From an uncultured Gluconobacter sp. (GTDB lineage: Bacteria > Pseudomonadota > Alphaproteobacteria > Acetobacterales > Acetobacteraceae), in contig CALFLO010000077.1 in the NCBI GenBank assembly GCA_937880175.1, positions 1 through 64,000 on the forward strand: a DNA stretch of 64,000 nucleotides, written 5' to 3'. Under the pieces are notes generated by a model that was given only the letters and a program-made list of their open reading frames with translations, had not been told where the DNA came from and ran no database searches. The first letter of the stretch is position 1. Each line of letters begins with the position of its first letter. This document shows, in pieces, positions 1-8,083 of the stretch. Both the position numbers and the translations under genes were made by a program.

Positions 1-126
1 ATGCGGGAAAGTGGCACATTCTTTTGTAGAGGTTTCGTGACAGGATGCGAGACATGCGGGATCTGCTATGACGTGGCACACTTTCAGGTATGGGATGTGT
101 CGGATGACCGGGGCTGAGAGGGAGGG
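1..126 (+). other. Upstream region of hybrid histidine kinase
   Basis: This non-coding stretch ends in a purine-rich Shine-Dalgarno (GAGGGAGGG, 118-126) that abuts two consecutive ATG codons at 127 and 130. The octamer GTGGCACA occurs at 11-18 and again at 73-80, but neither copy is followed by a correctly spaced -12 element, so I do not call a sigma-54 promoter. No gene is visible; the region may continue an intergenic space lying left of the window. Confidence 0.4.
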
Positions 127-3100
127 ATGATGGATCGCGTGGAGGGCGCTGAAGGGGGATCTGGAGCGCTGATGCTGTCTCCGGCGCCCGTTGTCGGCCG
201 TGCGTCCAGTCTGTGTGTCCATCTTCTGGCTCTGGCCGCTGCGGAAGGGGGCGGTGAGGCCGCGCTTCTGGTGCGGGACAGCGATGGCGTGCGTCTTCTT
301 GGTGGCGAGGGGAGCGCGATTGCCGCTGAGGGCGTGGCATGCCTGATGGATGGGCAGTCTCTTGACGTGTGCAGCGTGCGTCTTCTGCCGGTGCGGTCCG
401 GTGCGGTGGAGGTATGGCTGTGCGTGCGGCACAATGCTCCGGCACTCGACCATGTCCGCGCCCTGTGCGCCCTTCAGGTGGACGATCTGCTGCGCGAGCA
501 GGCCGCATCGCCGCAATCAGGCGAGCATGTGATCATGGAGCGCATGCAGCTCCGGATGCAGCGCATGGCGGATACGGCGGATGTCGCCTTCTATCGCTGT
601 GATTTCGCCGCGCGGATGGTGACGGGAGACGCACGTTTCGCCAGCATCTGGGGCCTGCCGCCCGAGCGTCTGGCCGTGGGTGTTCCGATCGACGAGCTTG
701 TGGTGTTCCTGCACCCCGATGACCGTCTGGCCTATGACGGAAGTCTCGAGGACGATCTGCGGGACGATGGCTGCTACGAGCTGCGCTTCCGGATTCTGGT
801 TCCGTCCCCGTCCATGCCCGGTTCGGCACAGACCCCGGCGTCACGCACACAGCGTCGGCCGATTCTGCGACATGTGCTGATACGCGGGTGGCGGGAAGAC
901 GAGAGCCGTCCGGACAGCCGCCGCAGTGTCGGGCTGGCGATGGATGTGTCCTCTGCCTCCATGACGGCGGAGGCCCTGCGCTCCAGCGAGGCATTCACCC
1001 GGCTGCTGCTGTCCAGCCTGCCGGACTGCATCCATATTCTGGACTGCGACGGCTGCATCCGCTTCGTCAATGAAGGCGGCATCAGGTCCATGGAAATGGA
1101 CAGCCCGATCATCATGCACGGTCTGCCCTGGGTGGATCTGTGGCGCGGGCAGCCGCGTCGCCGGGCGGCTCTGGCGGTGCAGACCGCTCTGGCGGGTGAG
1201 ACGGCGCGCTTTCAGGGGTATGCCATCACCATGAAGGGGCAGCGCCGGTTCTGGGACGTGGCTGTGACGCCGGTTTTCGGGGAGGACGGCGATGTTCAGC
1301 GGCTGCTGGCGATCGGGCGCGACCTCACGGAAGCCAACCAGTCCGCCGAGCGGCTCCAGCTTGCGCTGGATGCCGGGGCGATCGCCGGGACGTGGATGTG
1401 GGATGACAGCGCATCGCGCATGACGGGGGATGCCCGTCTGGCGCAGACGCTCGGGCTGGATCCGGCGCGTCTGCGCGAGGGCGTCATGCCGAATGTCATT
1501 TATGATTCGGTGGATCCGAGGGACCGGTTCGCGGTGGTTCAGGCCGTTACGGCAGCAACGCGGCGGGGCGGGAAATGCCGTTTCGAGTTCCGGGTCGAGA
1601 CGCCGGAGGGGCAGCGCTGGTTCGAGGGGAACGGTCGCTGCGATCTGGGGGACGAAGGCCGCGTGGCCCGCTTCCCCGGCATTGTCTTCGACATCGACCG
1701 GAGCAAGCGTCAGGCCCTGCGTCAGGCCGCACTCGTCGAGCTAGGGGACCAGCTTCGCGCCCTGGATGATACCGGCATGATGGAAGAGGTGGCCGCGCGG
1801 ATCATCTGCCGGGAGTTGGATGCCAGCGGTGCGGGTTACGGGATGGTCAATGATGACTGGACCGGCATGACCGTCGGGGGCGTGGTGGAAGCGCGGCGTC
1901 CGCTGGTGGGGGTGCGGATGTTCGCGGATTACGGCGAGTTCCGGCCGATTTTGGGGCGTGGCGAGCCCGTGGCCATCGCCGATGTCCGGACCGATCCGCT
2001 GACGGCGGGATATGACGCGCGTTATGAGGTCGAGGGGATCGTGGCGATCCTGAGCGTTCCGATCTTCAAGTTCGGGCGCTTCGTGGGGCTGATGTTCGCC
2101 TGCCATGACGTCCCCCATGTGTGGACAGACGAGGAAATCGTCTTTACCCGCGCCGTGGCGGACCGGACCCATGCCTCCATGCGGCAGGCTCGCACGCAGC
2201 AGCAGATCCGCGACCTCAACGTTATGCTCGAAGAGCGGATCCTGCAACGGACCCGCGAGCGCGACCGGCTGTGGAACATCGCCCGCGACCTGTTCATCAT
2301 CATTGACCGGAAGGGCCATTACGTCGCCGTCAGCCCGAGCTGGGAAAAGACCCAGGGTTACAGGGTGGACGAGCTTGCGGGGCTGCGGCTGGACGCGCTG
2401 TGCCATCCTGATGATAGGCGCATGGTTCTGGACACGTTCGATCGTCTGCTGGCCGGGACGCCCTGGCCGACGGCGGGGCTGGATGTGCGGATGCGCCGGT
2501 CGGACGGCAGCTGGCGGACCTATAACTGGAGCTGCAACGACGAGGGCGATGCGATCTATGCGGTCGGGCGTGATCTGACCGAGCGCAACGAGCTGGAAGA
2601 GCAGCTTCGTCAGGCCCAGAAAATGGAGGCGGTCGGGCAGCTCACGGGCGGTCTGGCGCATGATTTCAATAATCTGCTTGCTGGGATCGGGGGCGGTCTG
2701 GAACTGCTGGGACTGCGGATTGAGCAGGGGCGGACGGACGGGCTGGGGCGTTACATCACGGCGTCGCAGGATGCGGTGCGGCGGGCGGCGTCGCTGACGC
2801 ATCGCCTTCTGGCATTCTCGCGCCGCCAGACCCTTGATCCGACACCCACAGACATGAATGCGCTCGTCCGCGGGCTGGAAAGCCTGCTCCGGGGGACGGT
2901 CGGGCCGGGGATCGATCTCGTGTTCGGACTGCAACCGGATCTGTGGCTGACGCGTGTGGATGCCAACCAGCTTGAGAACGCGATCCTGAACCTGTGCATC
3001 AATGCCCGCGATGCGATGCATGACCGTGGGACGACGCTGCGGCTGGACACTGGAAACCGTGTCCTGACGCCTGACATTGCGTCTGACCTGTCTATCCGCG

Positions 3101-3756
3101 CGGGTGATTATGTTGTCCTGACAGTGCAGGATGAAGGCTGCGGCATGGCGCCCGAGATCGTCAAGCGCGCCTTTGATCCGTTCTTCACGACCAAGCCGCT
3201 GGGCGAGGGAACGGGGCTGGGGCTGAGCATGATCTACGGCTTCACCCAGCAGTCCGGGGGGCAGGTGGAGATCCGCTCTGTTCCGGGGCAGGGGACTGTC
3301 GTGTCGCTCTGGCTCCCCCGTTATGAGGGACACGAGAGTGTTCGGCCTGAACCGTCTTCCCTGCCTGCGGCGCCTCAGCCCCGTCTTCTGGAAGGGCAGC
3401 GCGTTCTCGTCGTGGATGACGAGGAGGGGGTGCGGATGATCGTGGCCGATATGGTGGCGGATCTGGGCGGGACCGTGCTGACGGCCTGTGACGGCCCTGC
3501 GGCGCAGGCTCTGAGCGTGGAGGGCGAGCCTCCGGCGGTGCTCATCAGCGATATCGGGATGCCGGGCGGGATGAATGGCCGGGAATTGGGCGAGCAGATG
3601 TTGAAACGCTGGCCTGGGCTCAAGGTGCTGTTCATCACGGGGTATGCCGAGCAGAGTGTTCTGGGCGATCAGGCCCTGGCGCCGGGCTGCGCACTGCTGG
3701 TCAAGCCGTTCACGGTTGCGACATTCAGCCGCAAACTGGCCGTTCTGCTGAGGTAG
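127..3756 (+). CDS. Soluble multi-PAS/GAF hybrid sensor histidine kinase
   Basis: A 1209-aa hybrid sensor kinase expected to autophosphorylate on His and pass the phosphate to its own receiver domain. Order: N-terminal region with no family I recognise (1-145); PAS-like segments at about 149-280, 285-405 and 410-535 (the first has LHPDDR); GAF at about 537-700; a further PAS at about 714-840; HisKA with phospho-acceptor H845 in LAHDFNN; HATPase with N-box NLCINARDAM near 953 and G-box GTGLGLSM near 1029; receiver from about 1092 (VLVVDDEEG) with phospho-acceptor D1142 in SDIGMPGG and the conserved Lys in LVKPFT. No transmembrane segment or signal peptide is evident, so it probably senses a cytoplasmic cue. 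No response-regulator gene is adjacent. The start at 127 or 130 is set by the GAGGGAGGG ribosome-binding site; 130 gives better spacing. Confidence 0.93.
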   Translation: MMDRVEGAEGGSGALMLSPAPVVGRASSLCVHLLALAAAEGGGEAALLVRDSDGVRLLGGEGSAIAAEGVACLMDGQSLDVCSVRLLPVRSGAVEVWLCVRHNAPALDHVRALCALQVDDLLREQAASPQSGEHVIMERMQLRMQRMADTADVAFYRCDFAARMVTGDARFASIWGLPPERLAVGVPIDELVVFLHPDDRLAYDGSLEDDLRDDGCYELRFRILVPSPSMPGSAQTPASRTQRRPILRHVLIRGWREDESRPDSRRSVGLAMDVSSASMTAEALRSSEAFTRLLLSSLPDCIHILDCDGCIRFVNEGGIRSMEMDSPIIMHGLPWVDLWRGQPRRRAALAVQTALAGETARFQGYAITMKGQRRFWDVAVTPVFGEDGDVQRLLAIGRDLTEANQSAERLQLALDAGAIAGTWMWDDSASRMTGDARLAQTLGLDPARLREGVMPNVIYDSVDPRDRFAVVQAVTAATRRGGKCRFEFRVETPEGQRWFEGNGRCDLGDEGRVARFPGIVFDIDRSKRQALRQAALVELGDQLRALDDTGMMEEVAARIICRELDASGAGYGMVNDDWTGMTVGGVVEARRPLVGVRMFADYGEFRPILGRGEPVAIADVRTDPLTAGYDARYEVEGIVAILSVPIFKFGRFVGLMFACHDVPHVWTDEEIVFTRAVADRTHASMRQARTQQQIRDLNVMLEERILQRTRERDRLWNIARDLFIIIDRKGHYVAVSPSWEKTQGYRVDELAGLRLDALCHPDDRRMVLDTFDRLLAGTPWPTAGLDVRMRRSDGSWRTYNWSCNDEGDAIYAVGRDLTERNELEEQLRQAQKMEAVGQLTGGLAHDFNNLLAGIGGGLELLGLRIEQGRTDGLGRYITASQDAVRRAASLTHRLLAFSRRQTLDPTPTDMNALVRGLESLLRGTVGPGIDLVFGLQPDLWLTRVDANQLENAILNLCINARDAMHDRGTTLRLDTGNRVLTPDIASDLSIRAGDYVVLTVQDEGCGMAPEIVKRAFDPFFTTKPLGEGTGLGLSMIYGFTQQSGGQVEIRSVPGQGTVVSLWLPRYEGHESVRPEPSSLPAAPQPRLLEGQRVLVVDDEEGVRMIVADMVADLGGTVLTACDGPAAQALSVEGEPPAVLISDIGMPGGMNGRELGEQMLKRWPGLKVLFITGYAEQSVLGDQALAPGCALLVKPFTVATFSRKLAVLLR

Positions 3757-3841
3757 GGGCTGAACCGGGCGCCCTGAAGAGGCGTTGGGCAGTCAGCAGG
3801 ATTTGCGTCCGCAGGTTTTTTATCTTTGCAGGGAGACAGAC

Positions 3842-4681
3842 ATGTCGTCACAGGTTCCATCCGCCGATGCCCAGACCGTGATGTCCTTTCACGATGGTCA
3901 CACCATGCCCCAGATCGGGCTGGGTGTGTGGCAGACGCCTCCGGACGAGACGGCCGAGGTCGTGCAGGAAGCCGTGAAACTCGGTTACCGGTCCGTTGAT
4001 ACAGCGCGGCTTTACAAGAACGAGGACGGTGTGGGCCGGGGGCTGGAAGACCATCCCGATATCTTCCTGACAACCAAGCTGTGGAATGACGAGCAGGGTT
4101 ATGACAGCACCCTGCGCGCCTATGACGAAAGTGCGCGGCTGCTGCGCCGCCCGGTGCTGGATCTTTACATGATCCACTGGCCGATGCCCGCGCAGGGACA
4201 GTATGTCGAGACATGGAAAGCGCTGGTCGAACTGAAGAAGTCCGGCCGGGTGAAGTCCATCGGCGTGTCCAACTTCGAGCCGGAACATCTGGAGCGGATC
4301 ATGGACGCCACGGGTGTCGTGCCGGTCGTCAACCAGATCGAACTGCATCCCGATTTCCAGCAGCGCGCTCTGCGGGAGTTCCATGAGAAGCACAACATTC
4401 GCACCGAATCCTGGCGCCCGCTGGGCAAGGGCCGTGTCCTGAGTGATGAGCGGATCGGGAAGATCGCCGAAAAGCACAGCCGCACTCCGGCGCAGGTCGT
4501 GATCCGCTGGCATCTTCAGAACGGGCTGATCGTTATCCCAAAATCGGTCAATCCCAAGCGTCTGGCCGAAAATCTGGACGTGTTCGGCTTCGTGCTGGAT
4601 ACGGAAGACATGCAGGCCATCGGGCAGATGGATCGCAAGGATGGCCGGATGGGCGCTGATCCGAATACGGCCAAATTCTGA
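3842..4681 (+). CDS. Aldo/keto reductase (2,5-diketo-D-gluconate reductase-like)
   Basis: A 279-aa NADPH-dependent AKR superfamily enzyme with a (beta/alpha)8 barrel. The catalytic tetrad is visible: D53 and Y58 (DTARLYKNEDGVG), K79 (TTKLWN) and H112 (MIHWPMP); IGVSNFEP and the late IPKSVNPKRL segment match the NADP-binding part of the family. It resembles the bacterial 2,5-diketogluconate reductase/aldehyde reductase branch, which would suit an acetic acid bacterium's keto-sugar and aldehyde metabolism; the substrate cannot be told from sequence. The ATG at 3842 follows a good ribosome-binding site (AGGGAGA); an upstream in-frame start at 3785 would add 19 unrelated residues. It is followed by a sugar-porin gene, a plausible functional partner. 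Confidence 0.92.
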   Translation: MSSQVPSADAQTVMSFHDGHTMPQIGLGVWQTPPDETAEVVQEAVKLGYRSVDTARLYKNEDGVGRGLEDHPDIFLTTKLWNDEQGYDSTLRAYDESARLLRRPVLDLYMIHWPMPAQGQYVETWKALVELKKSGRVKSIGVSNFEPEHLERIMDATGVVPVVNQIELHPDFQQRALREFHEKHNIRTESWRPLGKGRVLSDERIGKIAEKHSRTPAQVVIRWHLQNGLIVIPKSVNPKRLAENLDVFGFVLDTEDMQAIGQMDRKDGRMGADPNTAKF

Positions 4682-4762
4682 GGAATATTCCTTATTAGCA
4701 ACATTAAGTAAAAAATCAGGCCTGTGCTATGGGCTGCCTCATGCAACCGGAAGGTGGATGGC

Positions 4763-6028
4763 ATGAGGCAGCGTTTCAGTCTGGGTTTGGGGGCGATACT
4801 GGCGGCTCTCGCGGGGTTCGGAGTGTCCGCCGCCGGGGCCCAGACCGTGGGGGAGCAGACCGCGACCGGGCAGGGCAAGGCCTGGACCGATCAGTGGTTT
4901 TCCGACGTCTCCTTTGGCGCGCAGATCGAGGGTGGCGTGATGGGCAGTTCCAGCCATCCCGCCAGCAACCTCAATTTCGGCCAGCTTCTCTCCCCCTATG
5001 CCGATCAGGCAACGCTGAACCAGCTTACCTTCACGCTGACCAAACCGGTTGATCCGATCGGCGGCGGGTATGGGCTCGGGATGAACCTGCGGATGCTTTA
5101 TGGCTCCGACGCCCGCAGCTACACGATCGCCGGGGTTTCCGACCGCTGGATCAATGGCCGCTATCAGGCCCTGCCGGTTTTCGCCAATGTCGCGCTTCAT
5201 ATGCCCTGGTTCACGAGCCGGGGGCTGGACGGGCAGATCGGCATCCTGACCTCTCCCATGGGGGTGGAGGCGCTCGATCCCTCGACCCGCGCCTTCTACA
5301 CGCTGGCCTATACGACTGAATATTCCACGCCGTTCGAGCATGTGGGCGGCATGTTCCAGCTTCATCTGGACGATCATTTCGACCTTCAGTTTGGCGCGGA
5401 TACCGGCAATCAGACGTCTTTCGGGCGTGGCGACAACAATGGCCGTCCCGCGGGTTATCTTGGCGTGACCGGCAATAATCTGGCGGACGGGCATCTGTCG
5501 TTCACCTATCTGCTGCGGGTGGGGCCGGAAAATGCCGTGCGCTCTCTGGGCCCGCGCGCCAATGGAGCCATGCGGTACTGGAACGACCTGAACGGGACCT
5601 GGACGTTCTCGAAAAAATGGAGCGTCACGGCGGAGCTGAACCAGCTTCATGACGAAGGGCTGCGCGCGGATACGTGGAGTGCGGTCGTCTGGGGCGGATG
5701 GCACATCCATCCGAACCTGACCGTCAATGCGCGGGCCGAGCTGTATCGGGACAATACTGGTAGTTTCGTCGCCAGTTTCGCGGAGAACGAGGGCTATGCG
5801 CAGGCCATGCTCGGCAATCCGACACGCTCTGAATCCGCTCCCGCCACGACTTATGGCGCGCTGACGCTCAATACGGTCTGGCGGCCGGATGTGGGGCATC
5901 ACGTCAAGCTGCTCCAGTTCCGGCCGGAATTGCGCTTTGACCGTTCGCTCAACAGCACGCGCCCGTTCGATGACCAGCACCATATGGGCCGCATCCTGTT
6001 CGGGGCGGACATGACGCTTGGGTTCTGA
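4763..6028 (+). CDS. OprB-type carbohydrate-selective porin
   Basis: A 421-aa outer-membrane beta-barrel protein. It starts with a clear signal peptide (MRQRFSLGLGAILAALAG, cleavage near AAGAQ, residues 24-28) and continues with alternating aromatic/polar beta-strand sequence, ending in LGF, the terminal aromatic typical of outer-membrane proteins. Family features recall OprB porins, which let sugars cross the outer membrane to periplasmic membrane-bound dehydrogenases or importers. The ATG at 4763 is preferred over 4724 because it begins exactly at the signal peptide and has GGAAGGTGG just upstream. It lies 81 bp after the aldo/keto reductase gene and may share its promoter. Confidence 0.85.
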   Translation: MRQRFSLGLGAILAALAGFGVSAAGAQTVGEQTATGQGKAWTDQWFSDVSFGAQIEGGVMGSSSHPASNLNFGQLLSPYADQATLNQLTFTLTKPVDPIGGGYGLGMNLRMLYGSDARSYTIAGVSDRWINGRYQALPVFANVALHMPWFTSRGLDGQIGILTSPMGVEALDPSTRAFYTLAYTTEYSTPFEHVGGMFQLHLDDHFDLQFGADTGNQTSFGRGDNNGRPAGYLGVTGNNLADGHLSFTYLLRVGPENAVRSLGPRANGAMRYWNDLNGTWTFSKKWSVTAELNQLHDEGLRADTWSAVVWGGWHIHPNLTVNARAELYRDNTGSFVASFAENEGYAQAMLGNPTRSESAPATTYGALTLNTVWRPDVGHHVKLLQFRPELRFDRSLNSTRPFDDQHHMGRILFGADMTLGF

Positions 6029-6119
6029 ACTCTGGGGTTCTGAAGAGCGCAATCCCTGCCATATTTCGTTTCGGGAGGGGGAGGTGCGTTTGCCGTCGAA
6101 TTATGGCAAGGACGTTGTC

Positions 6120-6596
6120 ATGACGACTCCGAACGAAACCGATTTCCGCAAAGCCATGTCCCATTTCGCCACGGGTGTGGCCGTGGTGACGGCCAAAGGC
6201 AGCGAAGGCGAGCAGGGCGCGACCATCAGTGCCCTGACGTCCGTGTCCCTCGATCCGCTTCTGCTGCTGATCTGTCTTAACCGTGGGAGCGCGACCTATC
6301 GCGCGATTGCGGAAGCCGGCGTGTTCGGCCTCAGTATTCTGGGGAATGACCACAAGGACGTGGCGATGCTGTTCGCCAGCCGTACGGGTGACAAGTTCGG
6401 CTCGGACGTGATCGAACGCTCTGCCGATGGCACGGCTTTCGTGCGGGATTCGTTGGTCAAGATGCACTGCGAGCTGGTCGAGACGTTCCAGGGCGGCACG
6501 CATGCGCTTTTCATGGCCCGGCCTGCTTCGCTTGAGCTTGATGAAAACCGTGCGCCCCTGCTGTATTTTCAGGGCCAGCTCGGCATCAGTCTTTAA
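6120..6596 (+). CDS. Flavin reductase-like, FMN-binding split-barrel protein
   Basis: A 158-aa member of the flavin reductase domain family, which reduces FMN/FAD with NAD(P)H, often to feed a two-component monooxygenase. Visible hallmarks are FRKAMSHFATGVAVVTAKG at the N terminus, the ATISALTSVSLDPLLLLICLN strand and FGLSILGNDHKDVAMLF. The ATG at 6120 has AAGGA (6109-6113) seven bases upstream; the longer reading from 6018 would overlap the porin gene and add 34 non-homologous residues. No monooxygenase is adjacent, so the partner is unknown. Its TAA stop overlaps the stop codon of the convergent acetyltransferase gene. Confidence 0.88.
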   Translation: MTTPNETDFRKAMSHFATGVAVVTAKGSEGEQGATISALTSVSLDPLLLLICLNRGSATYRAIAEAGVFGLSILGNDHKDVAMLFASRTGDKFGSDVIERSADGTAFVRDSLVKMHCELVETFQGGTHALFMARPASLELDENRAPLLYFQGQLGISL

Positions 6597-7405
6597 GGTT
6601 TTGTGACGCCCGCCCAGCTATCGACGGCCATCTGAATGGCCGGGGTGAGGGGAAAGAGACGTGACGCGGCCGAGCCGATATGGCCGTGCCGCAGCATGTC
6701 GCTTCCATCCAGTTTCGCCCCGAACGGTACGAAGCGTTCCGGCTGCGTCTCGGGCAGACAGAGCCGGACCCAGCGCCGCTCTCCGTCTACGCTGATGCAG
6801 GTTCCGTCCTGAAATGTCGGGCCGTCCGGCTGGGCCAGACGTTCCGCCAGATGCAGACCCGTGCAGGTTTCCCAGCCCGTTCCGATCATCAGAACCTGCG
6901 CGCCTCTGTCTGACAGGGCGGCGAGGGGAGACTGGGGGCCGAACGGATCGTCCATTGGCTGATGCGCCAGAATATTCGCGGCGTCCGGCCCAAGCGCACA
7001 GAATGAGACCTGTGGGTGCAGGCTGCGCTGCGTACCGGGCCATGTCCTGAAGATTTCGGCAATCTGCCCCACACAGCGCGTGGGGGTCAGGCGCGGATCA
7101 TAGGGCGGCATGGTCGCGCGGATGGTCTCCCACCAGCTTTCCGGCACGGGTGGGTCGCACCAGCCTGACGGATCGCTTAGTTCGGAAGACTGTGCCGGCA
7201 TGACGATCGTACCTTCCGGGCCGAGAGTCTGGATCAGGCTCTCGATCACGGTCCGCGCGCCACCGCAGACCCAGCCGATCCGGCTCAGCGCGGCATGGAC
7301 CAGCAGCGTCATGCCGGGCGTGATCCCGAGGCGCTGGAAGTCCACGACAAGCCGCGCCTGCGTGACGGGTCCGCTGGAACGGGCGATGGCTGCGGCTTCC
7401 GTCAT
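6593..7405 (-). CDS. AAC(3)-family aminoglycoside N-acetyltransferase-like protein
   Basis: A 270-aa protein of the AAC(3) family (acetyl-CoA dependent, not GNAT fold). Visible family segments: LLVHAALSRIGWVCGG near the N terminus, TIVMPAQSSELSDP, TPTRCVGQIAEIFRTWPGT, RSLHPQVSFCALGP, and DDPFGPQSPLAALSDRGAQ followed by GTGWETCTGLHLAE. Chromosomal members may acetylate aminoglycosides or some other amine, so resistance should not be assumed. The start at 7405 is an ATG 8 bp after the queF stop codon, which suggests translational coupling in a queF-aac operon; the longer reading from 7546 overlaps queF and is rejected. It is convergent with the flavin reductase gene. Confidence 0.85.
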   Translation of the reverse strand: MTEAAAIARSSGPVTQARLVVDFQRLGITPGMTLLVHAALSRIGWVCGGARTVIESLIQTLGPEGTIVMPAQSSELSDPSGWCDPPVPESWWETIRATMPPYDPRLTPTRCVGQIAEIFRTWPGTQRSLHPQVSFCALGPDAANILAHQPMDDPFGPQSPLAALSDRGAQVLMIGTGWETCTGLHLAERLAQPDGPTFQDGTCISVDGERRWVRLCLPETQPERFVPFGAKLDGSDMLRHGHIGSAASRLFPLTPAIQMAVDSWAGVTKP

Positions 7406-7413
7406 GGTCTGGT

Positions 7414-7914
7414 TCAGCCGCGACCGCGATAGCCGGGCACGTCCTGTGCGGGAATCCACACGCCTTTCGGCGGCTCGCCCGTCTGCCAGAACACGTCGAT
7501 CGGGATGCCGCCGCGCGGATACCAGTAGGCGCCGATCCGCAGCCATTGCGGGTCAAGAAGGGCCACCAGACGCTCGGCAATGGCGATGGAGCAGTCTTCG
7601 TGGAACGCGCCGTGGTTGCGGAAGCTGGTCAGGAAGAGCTTGAGGGACTTGCTCTCCACGATCCATTCGCCGGGAATATAGTCGATGACGATATGCGCGA
7701 AATCGGGCTGTCCGGTAACGGGGCATAGCGAGGTGAATTCGGGGGCCGTGAAGCGCACGACATACTGCCGGCCCTGATGCGGGGAGGGGACGCGTTCGAG
7801 GACGGCGTCCTCAGGGCTCTGCGGCGTGGTGGTGGCGCGGCCGAGCTGGCTGAGGGCATCGGTTCCGGGGGCGGAGGGACCGGTGGGGTGCCGGTCGGGC
7901 TGGTGGTCTGACAT
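7414..7914 (-). CDS. queF: NADPH-dependent 7-cyano-7-deazaguanine reductase
   Basis: A 166-aa, short (YkvM-type) QueF that reduces preQ0 to preQ1 in queuosine tRNA-modification synthesis. The nucleophilic Cys sits in TSLCPVTGQPDF; the signature continues with the substrate-binding IVESKSLKLFL and the FHEDC segment. The N-terminal 40 residues are low-complexity and probably disordered. It is the first gene of an apparent two-gene operon with the AAC(3)-like gene and is divergent from bipA, leaving 169 bp for two promoters. Confidence 0.95.
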   Translation of the reverse strand: MSDHQPDRHPTGPSAPGTDALSQLGRATTTPQSPEDAVLERVPSPHQGRQYVVRFTAPEFTSLCPVTGQPDFAHIVIDYIPGEWIVESKSLKLFLTSFRNHGAFHEDCSIAIAERLVALLDPQWLRIGAYWYPRGGIPIDVFWQTGEPPKGVWIPAQDVPGYRGRG

Positions 7915-8083
7915 GGGCTGAATTCCTCAAAGGGGCCGTGTTTTGTGAGATGTGGCCCAGCTTTCCCGATGGCTCAAGGCATCTTCAGGACGAAAAGACA
8001 GTGACAGAGTTTGCATATTGGCGGGATTCGGTGCAGAAGACGGCGCAAATCCTCTCTTCGATGCCTCCCGTCTGGAAGACCAC

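Noticed and set aside
11..90. Two GTGGCACA copies that resemble the -24 part of sigma-54 promoters
   Set aside because: The GC dinucleotide of the -12 element is missing at the right distance in both (TG and GG are found instead), so I do not call a promoter.
7098..7580. Alternative minus-strand frame overlapping queF and the AAC(3) gene
   Set aside because: Both real genes are complete with family motifs; the third frame encodes only Arg/Pro/Ala-rich sequence.
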